The notes under the pieces were generated by a model. The model was not told the origin of the DNA. It did no database searches and worked only from the letters and a program-made list of their open reading frames with translations. The translations under genes and the position numbers were made by a program. Below, one piece after another: positions 1 through 8,094 of a DNA stretch of 25,993 nt; position 1 is the first letter of the stretch, and every line of letters begins with the position of its first letter. This DNA comes from an uncultured Coprococcus sp. (GTDB taxonomy: Bacteria; Bacillota; Clostridia; Lachnospirales; Lachnospiraceae): contig URJU01000010.1 in assembly GCA_900548315.1 (NCBI GenBank), positions 1-25,993 on the forward strand, read 5' to 3'.

Positions 1-28
1 GGCAGCGTCAGATGTGTATCAGAGACAG
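1..28 (+). other. Nextera transposase adapter remnant (artefact)
   Basis: Bases 1-28 match the 3' 28 bases of the Illumina Nextera read-1 adapter, including the mosaic end that finishes in AGAGACAG. The only difference is a C at base 20 where the adapter has A. This is library-preparation sequence left at a contig end. It supplies the apparent stop codon (19-21) of the neighbouring minus-strand reading frame, so that gene's real 3' end is missing. Confidence 0.95.
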
Positions 29-337
29 TGCATATTGTTATTTTTTCTTGCTGCCATAGTCTCATCTATGGACTGTATCTCTCTGCGGCTTATCTCAATA
101 CTGTCCTTAAGGACACGGATATTATTGAAGTACTGCATCAGCTCCTGTGGTGGGTTATCCTTTGCCTGCTCATAAAAATACTTTCCTAGCTCAACCATAT
201 TTCTGTCTATCATCTGAATCTCGTTGCTGATCTTATTGCTTAGTTTTGCCTTCTGCGCAGCATCCTTCGTCTCATCCACCGCATTATTGGCGAATTTCTT
301 TGTCTTGTTAAATACATCCTGAAAAAAAGTCTGCCAT
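29..337 (-). CDS. Coiled-coil protein, probably zinc-ribbon type; 3' truncated, frameshifted near the start
   Basis: The open frame codes for a charged helical protein (KTKKFANNAVDETKDAAQKA, then a helix with KISNEIQMIDRNMVELGKYF). It resembles small Clostridia proteins of the form MADFF..KTK..A..N.I...E..I...Y..IGK.Y, which usually end in a C-terminal CxxC zinc ribbon. That end is not visible because the contig stops at base 29, and the stop at 19-21 is adapter sequence. The best start is ATG at 335-337, 11 bases after a GGAGG. From there the frame reads MADFF and then meets seven T (minus strand; A7 at 322-328). Removing one of them joins MADFF directly to QDVFNKTKKFANN. The frameshift may be a sequencing error, a real lesion or slippage. 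Without it the first usable start is GTG at 279. The zinc ribbon is inferred from family resemblance only. Confidence 0.6.
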
Positions 338-378
338 ATTTCATTTTGCCTCCATTATATTTATTCTATTTCCAGTAC

Positions 379-426
379 AAAAAAGACCGGGAATATGTGC
401 ATCACACCTTTATCCCCGATCTTTTT
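379..426 (-). terminator. Intrinsic terminator after the hybrid histidine kinase
   Basis: On the minus strand AAAAAGATCGGGG pairs with CCCGGTCTTTTTT across a loop of about 23 bases, with one mismatch, ending in a T6 run. It lies 62 bases past the kinase stop. The A/T flanks are symmetric, so it could also act on the plus strand. Confidence 0.7.
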
Positions 427-488
427 CCTCTATAGACTGCTTACAGAGCCATCGTACATCTTATAATCTGTCATAATCTGACTGATAT

Positions 489-2234
489 CTACTCGTCTAT
501 GTACTTGTTGAGTGTATCAACAACATCATTGAGATTGTAAGGCTTTGCGATATAATCATCAAGCTGATTCTCCAATATTCTCTCCTTATCCCCGAACATT
601 GCCCTGGCTGTAACTGCGATTATAGGAAGTCTCTTTCTCTTTTCCTTACGCTCTATCTCTCTGATCTCCTGTGTAGCTGCTATACCATCCATGACTGGCA
701 TCTGTACATCAAACAGAGCCGCGTCATATATCTTTGTCCTGAAAAGCTCAACTGCCTTCTGACCGTTCTCTGCTATATCGTATGAGAAACCTGCCATACC
801 GAGAAGCTTTCCGATAACCTGCTGGTTGACCGGTTCATCCTCTGCGACAAGAATTCTCGCCTTGCTGTGTGCATTGATGGAGAATACCGCCGGTTCCTCC
901 TTCTCCTGAAGGAACTCGTCCGCTGCATCAGCACCCTTGATAACTTTGAGTGGTATCTCAACTATGAATGTAGAACCAATGTCTTCCTTACTCTGTACAG
1001 TGATGTTACCACCCATGAGTTCTACAATCTGCTTGGTGATAACGAGTCCAAGTCCTGAACCACCGTACTTTCTTGTATCAGATGCATCAACCTGGCTGAA
1101 TCTTATGAACAGCTTGCTCATATTCGCCTCAGAGATACCGATACCTGTATCTGCAACTGCCATTCTTATCTTGATCTTATTCTCACCATCATCCATAGAG
1201 GCGATCTTGACCCTTACGCTTCCCTCAGATGTAAACTTGATCGCATTTGAAAGGAGACAGTTGAGAACCTGCTGGATTCTCTGTCCGTCACCACGAACAA
1301 GCTTTGGAATATTGCTGCCAAATGAACAATCGAGCTGCAGGCCCTTGTTCGTTGCAATAGGAACCTGTGCTGCAACCGTATCCTCAATAGCTGTCCTGAT
1401 GTCAAATGTCTCTTCTTTAATCTTGTACTTTCCTGCCTCAAGCTTACTTATATCAAGGATGTCATTGATAAGTCTAAGCAGTGTATCTGCACAGTTCTTA
1501 GCTGTTATAAGGTTATCCCTATAATCTGCCTGAAGGTCTTCTGCCATAAGTGTAAGCTGGAGCATACCAAGAATTCCGTTGATAGGAGTTCTTATCTCAT
1601 GGCTCATATTTGCAAGGAACTCAGCCTGAGTCTTATATGCAGCATTGGCATCAACGATTGCCTTGCTAAGTTTCTCCTCAGTCTCTTTCTGCTTTGTGAC
1701 ATCAATTACTACCATGTTGATGTAATCAGCCTCGGACTTATACATAACCGTGTTGAACACCTTCTGAAGCGACTCCATGGTGATCTCAACATCCATGAGG
1801 TCTCCCTCTTTTGTGCCTGAGTTATTGTATGCTGTGAACCAGGCATTTATATCCTGAAGGACCTCTATCTTGCTCTCCTTGAGGATCTTATCCTTGTAGT
1901 CTGACACATCAAGCTTGAAGTACTCTCCAAATATCTCATTGGCATCAACTATCTCATAACTCGTTCCATTTACTGGATCGTTGATTATCTTTGCCTGAGC
2001 AAACCCGATAGGAAGATTCATGAACAGTTTCTTGTACTTGTCACTCTTGTTAGCAGATCCTGCTACACCTCCTCCAAAGGCAAGCATGATCAGCACTGCT
2101 ACCACCGCTGCCAGAACACCGCAAATGATAGCTCCCACTCCAACATTTGCTATGCCAAGCACTCCGGCAAGCAACGCCAGAACTGCCACGACAATGGCAA
2201 GCGGTTTAATCCCAATTTCCTTAATTTTGTCCAT
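489..2234 (-). CDS. Membrane hybrid histidine kinase / response regulator with PAS-like sensor
   Basis: From the preferred start this is a 581-residue protein. Residues about 8-55 hold two hydrophobic segments with almost no external loop. Residues about 65-190 form a PAS-like region ending in VIDVTKQKETEEKL. The HisKA motif is SHEIRTPINGILGM with phospho-acceptor His212. The ATPase part shows the N box (LLSNAIKF), G1 (ADTGIGI) and G2 (GGSGLGL). A C-terminal receiver domain has the acidic pair at 465-466, Asp509 in FDVQMPVMDG, Thr542 and Lys564. No HPt or DNA-binding domain follows, so phosphate probably passes to a separate partner not seen here. The frame extends 18 codons upstream, but only the ATG at 2232-2234 has a Shine-Dalgarno (AGAGGTG, 5-base spacing). 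It appears monocistronic. The signal is unknown; the short external loop suggests an intracellular or membrane signal. Confidence 0.93.
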   Translation of the reverse strand: MDKIKEIGIKPLAIVVAVLALLAGVLGIANVGVGAIICGVLAAVVAVLIMLAFGGGVAGSANKSDKYKKLFMNLPIGFAQAKIINDPVNGTSYEIVDANEIFGEYFKLDVSDYKDKILKESKIEVLQDINAWFTAYNNSGTKEGDLMDVEITMESLQKVFNTVMYKSEADYINMVVIDVTKQKETEEKLSKAIVDANAAYKTQAEFLANMSHEIRTPINGILGMLQLTLMAEDLQADYRDNLITAKNCADTLLRLINDILDISKLEAGKYKIKEETFDIRTAIEDTVAAQVPIATNKGLQLDCSFGSNIPKLVRGDGQRIQQVLNCLLSNAIKFTSEGSVRVKIASMDDGENKIKIRMAVADTGIGISEANMSKLFIRFSQVDASDTRKYGGSGLGLVITKQIVELMGGNITVQSKEDIGSTFIVEIPLKVIKGADAADEFLQEKEEPAVFSINAHSKARILVAEDEPVNQQVIGKLLGMAGFSYDIAENGQKAVELFRTKIYDAALFDVQMPVMDGIAATQEIREIERKEKRKRLPIIAVTARAMFGDKERILENQLDDYIAKPYNLNDVVDTLNKYIDE

Positions 2235-2319
2235 TAATGCACCTCTGTTCTTATAAATATTTTCTGTAAATAGTGCTTTTTTACACATAAAATATGTCTA
2301 TGAGCAACCACATAGTTAC

Positions 2320-2348
2320 ATTATATTATAAATAACAAACCAGGTCAA
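2320..2348 (-). promoter_or_regulatory. Sigma-A-type promoter of the hybrid kinase gene
   Basis: The minus strand reads TTGACC (2343-2348), a 17-base spacer, then TATAAT (2320-2325). The predicted start is near 2313, giving a leader of about 80 bases to the kinase ATG at 2234. A near-perfect palindrome, AATATAG-a-CTATATT, lies further upstream at 2405-2419 and could be a protein-binding site, though nothing else supports that. Confidence 0.75.
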
Positions 2349-2442
2349 CGCTCACATCGTTTTTTATGCTAAAATTTTCACAAAAATTATTCACCATTTT
2401 GTACAATATAGACTATATTTTCCTTCTTCATTCGGACACATC

Positions 2443-5400
2443 CTAATCTTCTTGATTGTTTTTATACAACGTCTCGGCAAGTTTCAATGCCTCCTCAAGT
2501 TTTGTAGTGTCCTCTTCAAATACATACTCATCAGAAATCTCACTGTCATTTCCGCTCTGAGCATCTGTATCCTGAAAATCTGCATTTTTGAAATCTGTAT
2601 CGCTTGCAGCCGACTCTTTTAAGGCTGCCCTTGTATTCTTCTTTTTTTCCTTTACAGTTTTAGCATTCATAAGGAATGCAAACACAAACCACCCGATAAG
2701 GGTGAACAGTATCCCCAACTTTAGTCCCCTAGGGAAATACTTAAACTCTATCGTGTGTGATCCTGCGGTTAGATCCAACGCAATGAACGCTCCAGCAACT
2801 GTCTTTATCTCGGTCTTCTTGCCGTCAACATATGCCGTCCAGCCGGAATCATATGGTATGGATGTGAACATTAGTCCGTCCGTCTCCGGGGCAATGCGCC
2901 CCTTCACATATCCATCTTCAAATACCGAAGTTTTGAACTGAACTTTCGACCATCTCTCATACGCTGCATCAAACGCAGCACCGTTCATGGTCGCAAGAGT
3001 GAGTCTGGCAGATGTGTTATCCGGTACTCCATCTGAAAAACAATATTCTATCTCAACATGTGTACCCTTTGACAGATGTCCTATATGGTAAGTTTGATAC
3101 TGGAGTCTCTCATAATTCTGCTCCTGTCCATCTACATATGTCCTTATCTTGGTTATACCATTGCAGTTGGCTATCATATAAAGATCGTTCTGTTCCTCTG
3201 TTACATCAAAACTCAGGCTAAAACTAGTTATACCCGGAGTTATATCCGACAAGGCAAAATATTCGCTATATGGATTGTCATGTGTTATTGTTATGTCGTT
3301 GCTTGACCCAGTGATTTCCGGATAGATCTGACTAAATGTTCCGGCAACGCCCGTTGATCTCTCCACAAAATTGTTGATGCTCTCAAACATGTTTCCGGCA
3401 TCGCTGGTCCAGTCCTTCAAAGCCTCATTTACCATAAATCCAAGTCCCAACGCGCGCTCATTCTGATATATGTCCACGTCACCTACAGTGTCGAGATAGT
3501 TCATATCATAGGACATATACTCGTCTGGTCTTCTGAACACATATCTTATTCCAAGAACCGCGCTGGAAACCGGATTTGCGCCGTCAAAAAGGAACTCATT
3601 TGCACCTGTATAGAAACCAAGCCCATGCATTGCATTTACAAGGGCACTGGAAACCGTTGAACCAAACAAACTCACGCCCTGCATATTATAATAAGTTGAC
3701 TCGTCCACAACCGTAGTCTCAACCAGTTCTGACCTGTATGGAGAACCCTTATGTTTCACTGAATCAACAGCTGCCTGAAGATCCGCCGCGCCTCCGTAAT
3801 AATCAGGTATATACACCGTACCATTACTCTCATATCCCTTCGCCGCACCAAACACGATCTCTGTGAGACACAGGATCGCCATCACAAGTGACACGACAAA
3901 TCTTCCCCTGCCCTTGAGCATACTTATAACCAGCATCATCACCGAGTACACAACAAACAATACCCACGTAAATATGATGATATTCCTGTCAAGATCTATG
4001 TTCTTATCAGCGTACACAAGGAATCCAAATGCCACTATCACACCTGCCACCACACCAACGACCTGGTCTTTGTCGATCTTTGTGACAGTCTCATAGCCCA
4101 TAGTCAGCAGAACAAATATAAACAGGAACGAAAATCTATTTGGTATACCATATTGGTCATGGAACCCATGCCAAATATAGTTGAGAAGTACATTGTTAAA
4201 GCTCATCATGAGAAATACCAGCAGTATCACATTCTTGAGCTTTTCATACCACTTTATCTTCGTATTGAATATATATATACCTATAAGAAGTATGGCAAAT
4301 GTTCCGCAATACAGATTGACACCACCATCAAAACTCTGACTTTTTATAGGCGGAGTGAGAACAAACATCTGCTTTATCATATCCCATATATTTCCATACC
4401 ACTCCCACTCAGGGTAGTGCCTGGTAGCGGATGCTGTGGTGTTAAGACCTATATATGCCGGGATGAGCAGAAATGCAGACATAGCCGCGGCAAGCACTGA
4501 GGTTCCCGCAAATCTCAGGGTATCTTCTGCCCCCTTATATATATTCTTATGATTTGTCAAAATAAACTGTAGCACAAGGAACACACATATCATGAAACAT
4601 ATGTAGTAATTGCAGAGCAGTCCATAGAACAGACTTAATGTGTAGAGCTTATAATTTCCGCCATCCTCCATCATCTGTTCAAACCCCTGCATGATAAGTG
4701 GAAGAATGAGTATGCAGTCCATCCACATCAGATTCCATGAGTATCCGATCACATAGTTGCTGAGCGCATACGCTGTGGCAAATGGGATGATAAATACATT
4801 ATTCTTGTCCTTACACTTATATCCCAGATAACTTGCCATGGTAAGTCCTGACAACGCTATCTTAATGCTTATCAGAAGGCACATTGCTATATACAAATGC
4901 TCCCTGTCAAATATGACTATGATAAAATTGAGGGGACATGACATATAATATGCGATTATATCTATAAGATTACTTCCCATTCCTATATTCCATGTGTAGA
5001 AAAGACTTCCCTCTTTTTTAAGTTTATCCTGATAATCGGAAAAAAACGGCAGATACTGGTGAAGACTATCCACCATGGTAAGACTGTGTTCACCGAATGG
5101 TCCCACCTCTGCGATGATCCAGAGTACGAGCATGAATACTGCCGGTATCAAAAAACAAATAACCATTATATAATTGTCCGAAAGCAGATTTCTGACAGAT
5201 TTCTTATTCTTTTTAAATACAAAACATTTGCTGAAAATATAGTTGATCACTAGTACAACAACCTGTACTACTATCTTTGATATGAACTCATTATACCTGA
5301 ACGAATCACAGAGCAGATTTGTTCCAACGACCTCAACTATCATTGCAAACAGACGCATGCCGACAAAAGATATGAATTCCCTTAGGATCTCTCCCACGCA

Positions 5401-5646
5401 CTTTTTATGTTCTGATCTGAACACATAAAATCCATTTGCAAAATATGCAAAAATAATAGCAAGTATGATGGATATGACGTTGGCCTCACTCCTGGTCAGA
5501 TTCGTTACCAGCCTGAGTACAAAAAATGATACCAGATTGACAGCGGTGGTCATTCCACCCGCTATGACATACCTAACCATCTCTTTCTCCATGAGTTTCC
5601 TTATCTTGTCCACATATATATTCATATCGTTATACCGTTCCCTCAT
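2443..5646 (-). CDS. GtrA-YfhO fusion: polyprenyl-linked sugar flippase joined to GT-C-like glycosyltransferase
   Basis: This is a 1067-residue multi-pass membrane protein in one unbroken frame. Residues about 22-150 form a four-helix GtrA domain with the family's YFANGFYVFRS and NYIFSKCFVFK motifs. From about 155 to 1010 it is YfhO-like. The first external loop contains MVDSLHQYLPFFSDY, then come many helices, a large extracellular domain, and the typical C-terminal PYDSGWTAYVDGKK / GAFIALDLTAGSHTIEFKY module before a last helix. An acidic tail of about 60 residues ends the protein. In Bacillus, CsbB makes the lipid-linked sugar, GtcA (GtrA family) is thought to flip it, and YfhO adds it to lipoteichoic acid. 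This fusion would combine the last two steps. No CsbB-like transferase is present here. The acceptor polymer is inferred. The start is uncertain: the ATG at 5644-5646 has a weak site, and a second ATG lies seven codons in. Confidence 0.9.
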   Translation of the reverse strand: MRERYNDMNIYVDKIRKLMEKEMVRYVIAGGMTTAVNLVSFFVLRLVTNLTRSEANVISIILAIIFAYFANGFYVFRSEHKKCVGEILREFISFVGMRLFAMIVEVVGTNLLCDSFRYNEFISKIVVQVVVLVINYIFSKCFVFKKNKKSVRNLLSDNYIMVICFLIPAVFMLVLWIIAEVGPFGEHSLTMVDSLHQYLPFFSDYQDKLKKEGSLFYTWNIGMGSNLIDIIAYYMSCPLNFIIVIFDREHLYIAMCLLISIKIALSGLTMASYLGYKCKDKNNVFIIPFATAYALSNYVIGYSWNLMWMDCILILPLIMQGFEQMMEDGGNYKLYTLSLFYGLLCNYYICFMICVFLVLQFILTNHKNIYKGAEDTLRFAGTSVLAAAMSAFLLIPAYIGLNTTASATRHYPEWEWYGNIWDMIKQMFVLTPPIKSQSFDGGVNLYCGTFAILLIGIYIFNTKIKWYEKLKNVILLVFLMMSFNNVLLNYIWHGFHDQYGIPNRFSFLFIFVLLTMGYETVTKIDKDQVVGVVAGVIVAFGFLVYADKNIDLDRNIIIFTWVLFVVYSVMMLVISMLKGRGRFVVSLVMAILCLTEIVFGAAKGYESNGTVYIPDYYGGAADLQAAVDSVKHKGSPYRSELVETTVVDESTYYNMQGVSLFGSTVSSALVNAMHGLGFYTGANEFLFDGANPVSSAVLGIRYVFRRPDEYMSYDMNYLDTVGDVDIYQNERALGLGFMVNEALKDWTSDAGNMFESINNFVERSTGVAGTFSQIYPEITGSSNDITITHDNPYSEYFALSDITPGITSFSLSFDVTEEQNDLYMIANCNGITKIRTYVDGQEQNYERLQYQTYHIGHLSKGTHVEIEYCFSDGVPDNTSARLTLATMNGAAFDAAYERWSKVQFKTSVFEDGYVKGRIAPETDGLMFTSIPYDSGWTAYVDGKKTEIKTVAGAFIALDLTAGSHTIEFKYFPRGLKLGILFTLIGWFVFAFLMNAKTVKEKKKNTRAALKESAASDTDFKNADFQDTDAQSGNDSEISDEYVFEEDTTKLEEALKLAETLYKNNQED

Positions 5647-5674
5647 AACTTAATTCTTTATATCCCGATCCCAG

Positions 5675-5714
5675 GTTTCTCAGAAACGTCAGAGAACGCC
5701 AACCTGTGGCGTTC
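5675..5714. repeat. Tandem perfect hairpins between the GH9 and GtrA-YfhO genes
   Basis: GAACGCCA (5694-5701) pairs with TGGCGTTC (5707-5714) over a 5-base loop. GTTTC (5675-5679) pairs with GAAAC (5683-5687) over 3 bases. Neither is followed by a T run on either strand, so a simple intrinsic terminator is unlikely. They lie 29-68 bases upstream of the GtrA-YfhO start and would form part of its leader or of the GH9 3' end. Confidence 0.5.
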
Positions 5715-5804
5715 CCCGATATTCCCACCATGTCTATACTATTCAATAGTTATAACAAATATGATGTTCTATTGGTAGTTACATGTTCTTAATTTTGATC
5801 CATC

Positions 5805-8093
5805 TTATTTTATATTTGCCAGAAGATATACCAACGGCGAATTCCAATATATGGTAACCTCATTACATGAGTAACTCTGTGCATTGTCCACATAGCATCG
5901 CTCTGCCGGTGTATCCGCAAGAACAGCCTTGGCATATGGATCCTCCAGACTGCCGTTTGCTCCGCCGACAAGCATTCCCGGCATTGCCTTTCCAAGCACT
6001 TCAGATGGTCTGTGGTGTGGATGCTCAGGAGTCTGTGCGCCAAAACCTGTCACATAACAGTAACTTACAGGATTTCTTCCGAGCAGATAGTCCAGCTGCT
6101 CAGACGCACAGTCAGCATATGATTCATCTCCAAGAACCTTTGAAGCCATAAGCAGCAGCATTCCATCATTTGCCACAGCCATATTGCTGCCCCATACATA
6201 CTCTCCGCCTGTTGCAGATCCGAATCCGCATTTGCCATAATTCTTGACAAGGTCATCTGCCCCCTCCTTGAGGATAGCCTTCTCATCGTCACAGTCCTTG
6301 ACATTCATACAGTAATCATATATAGCATAATAACCTACGTCTGCCCATCCAAGACCATACTTTACACTGGTCTTCACCGCTTTCTTCACATATTCACGAT
6401 AACTTTCATCACCAGTTGCTATATAAAGCTCTGCGGCTGCCCACAGATATTCATCAGTCATTCTTCCATCCGAATATGAACCAGTAACTATGCTGCCCAC
6501 ATTAACAAATCCCGAATCACCCTCATGTCCTGCCAGGTACTTCCAAGCCTTCTGAGCTGCGGCAAGGCATTTATCTGCAAATTCCTTATCTATGTCTCTG
6601 TATACAACCGATGCTTTTGCCATGACAGCGGCAAAATCGCCTGTAGCTGCATTGGATATAGGTGAGAGTATCATCTGTGCTGTCTCCTCAACTGCAAGAA
6701 CAGTCTCAGGGAACACCTCGCCGGTAACCTTGTGGTATACTCCACCGCTATTCTCATCCTGCATCTTGAGCATCCAGTCGAGCTCGTATCTCGCCTCATC
6801 GAGAATGTCTGGAACTCCATTGCCGCTCTCAGGTATGCCTATGGCATCATCCTTTGCAGCCTCAGCGGAATCCTCATATGTAAGCATAAGATCCTGAACC
6901 GCCTTTGCGCCAGGAACCACATATCTGCCGTAGTCACCTGCATCATGCCATCCACCAGTCACATCCTTTGCCACATCGGAGCCATACACTATAGCCTGTC
7001 CCGTATGACATGCCTCGTGGGCAAAATCTCCTGCCACTGCACTGTCTATAGCTGTTCCGCATCTCTGATCATAGAGCATAAGAACCGATGCCTTGTACAC
7101 ATCGTCATATATTCCATCCTTGACCTGGAACTCATATGACTCATCGCCGGTATCCACAGTGATCTTATATGTACCCTCAGCTGTCACATCGCTGAAATCA
7201 ACAACCGTATATCTCAGATCCGCACCAGAGTCATAATGCCAGTCTCCAAGCTCACCCGTCTTGATCGACTTACCTGTTCCCACATCTATTACATCAAATG
7301 TCTTTGCAGACTCATTTGTGATAGTCGCAAGTTTCTGTGCATCCTTCTTGTAACCAAGCTGATTGATATTAACTATCTTTGGTTCAGGGATGGATTCAAC
7401 CTGCTGCGCCTTGGACGCATCCACAACCGTGAGCTTTATATTGTCAAAGTAGATCTTATGTGCAACGCTGTCATCGCCTTTGCCTTCAAAATGTCCAAGA
7501 TTCATACAGAGTCTAGGTGCCGGATCCGACTCCTCGCTCATGGTGAACTGTGTCGAAACGTGCTGTGTGTCCGAACCAACCAATACTTCGTCCATGACAT
7601 ACGCATGATAATCTCCGCCATTTATCTGTATCCTATACTGAAGTGCCCTCTCTATAGTACTGTGAACATCAAACGAAAGCTCGTATACACAATCCTGATT
7701 CAGGGCAAATCCGTCATAATATATCTGGTTTGCATAGTCGAGCTTGCCTGTCGATGTCACATCAAGACACAACTCACCATTCTCATTAAGCAGCTCCGCC
7801 TGACCGCCGTTGAAATATGTGGCACATCCATCTGTGTCATTGTCATCAAAATTCAGATCTATGAGCACATCCCCATCTGCAACCTGACTGCTCTCCTCTG
7901 TGTCCGCCTTGTCAGTATCCGCTTCATTTGCCTCCGAGGACGCATCCTCGGTTATCTCAGTTGTCTCAGAATCTGTACACTGTACCGTCTGCTCCTCTGT
8001 ACTGTCCGCCTTCTTATCCCCGCAGCCTGCGAGCATAGACATTGTCATAGCCGCTGCCATAGTAACCGCAAGTACCTTTCTCATCTTAACCAT
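5805..8093 (-). CDS. GH9 endoglucanase lipoprotein with N-terminal CBM4/9-like module
   Basis: The 762-residue protein hydrolyses beta-1,4-glucan, probably at the cell surface. A lipoprotein signal ends at LAGC (Cys24). An acidic Ser/Thr/Glu/Asp-rich linker runs from about 25 to 73. A CBM4/9-like jelly roll covers about 75-225 and closes with IYFDNIKLTVVD. The Ig-like cellulase N-domain is about 238-325 (VNINQLGYKKDAQK). The GH9 catalytic domain is about 330-762. Key residues are in GGWHDAGDYGRYV (Asp384 and Asp387, nucleophile/base region), the LLGRNPVSYCYVTGFG...HPHHRPS signature, and NEVTIYWNSP with the acid Glu745. Start: ATG six bases after GGAGG. That GGAGG is the last codons of hisA, and only one base separates the hisA stop from this ATG, so translation is likely coupled. 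There is no dockerin or sortase motif, so it acts as a lipid-anchored rather than cellulosomal enzyme. Confidence 0.93.
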   Translation of the reverse strand: MVKMRKVLAVTMAAAMTMSMLAGCGDKKADSTEEQTVQCTDSETTEITEDASSEANEADTDKADTEESSQVADGDVLIDLNFDDNDTDGCATYFNGGQAELLNENGELCLDVTSTGKLDYANQIYYDGFALNQDCVYELSFDVHSTIERALQYRIQINGGDYHAYVMDEVLVGSDTQHVSTQFTMSEESDPAPRLCMNLGHFEGKGDDSVAHKIYFDNIKLTVVDASKAQQVESIPEPKIVNINQLGYKKDAQKLATITNESAKTFDVIDVGTGKSIKTGELGDWHYDSGADLRYTVVDFSDVTAEGTYKITVDTGDESYEFQVKDGIYDDVYKASVLMLYDQRCGTAIDSAVAGDFAHEACHTGQAIVYGSDVAKDVTGGWHDAGDYGRYVVPGAKAVQDLMLTYEDSAEAAKDDAIGIPESGNGVPDILDEARYELDWMLKMQDENSGGVYHKVTGEVFPETVLAVEETAQMILSPISNAATGDFAAVMAKASVVYRDIDKEFADKCLAAAQKAWKYLAGHEGDSGFVNVGSIVTGSYSDGRMTDEYLWAAAELYIATGDESYREYVKKAVKTSVKYGLGWADVGYYAIYDYCMNVKDCDDEKAILKEGADDLVKNYGKCGFGSATGGEYVWGSNMAVANDGMLLLMASKVLGDESYADCASEQLDYLLGRNPVSYCYVTGFGAQTPEHPHHRPSEVLGKAMPGMLVGGANGSLEDPYAKAVLADTPAERCYVDNAQSYSCNEVTIYWNSPLVYLLANIK

Positions 8094-8094
8094 T

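Noticed and set aside
354..359. Perfect TATAAT on the minus strand before the first gene
   Set aside because: Transcription would begin inside or after the GGAGG site at 349-353, so it cannot be a normal promoter for that gene; no good -35 is at the right distance.
937..1524. Plus-strand 195-codon open frame
   Set aside because: It lies wholly inside the histidine kinase gene and has Ser/Leu-rich, shadow-type composition.
2235..2288. Upstream ATG extension (MCKKAL...) of the histidine kinase
   Set aside because: No ribosome binding site, and the downstream ATG at 2234 has a good one and starts just before the first membrane helix.
2443..5646. GtrA-YfhO fusion as an assembly or frameshift artefact
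   Set aside because: The frame is continuous, the linker region is normal coding sequence, and both domains are complete.
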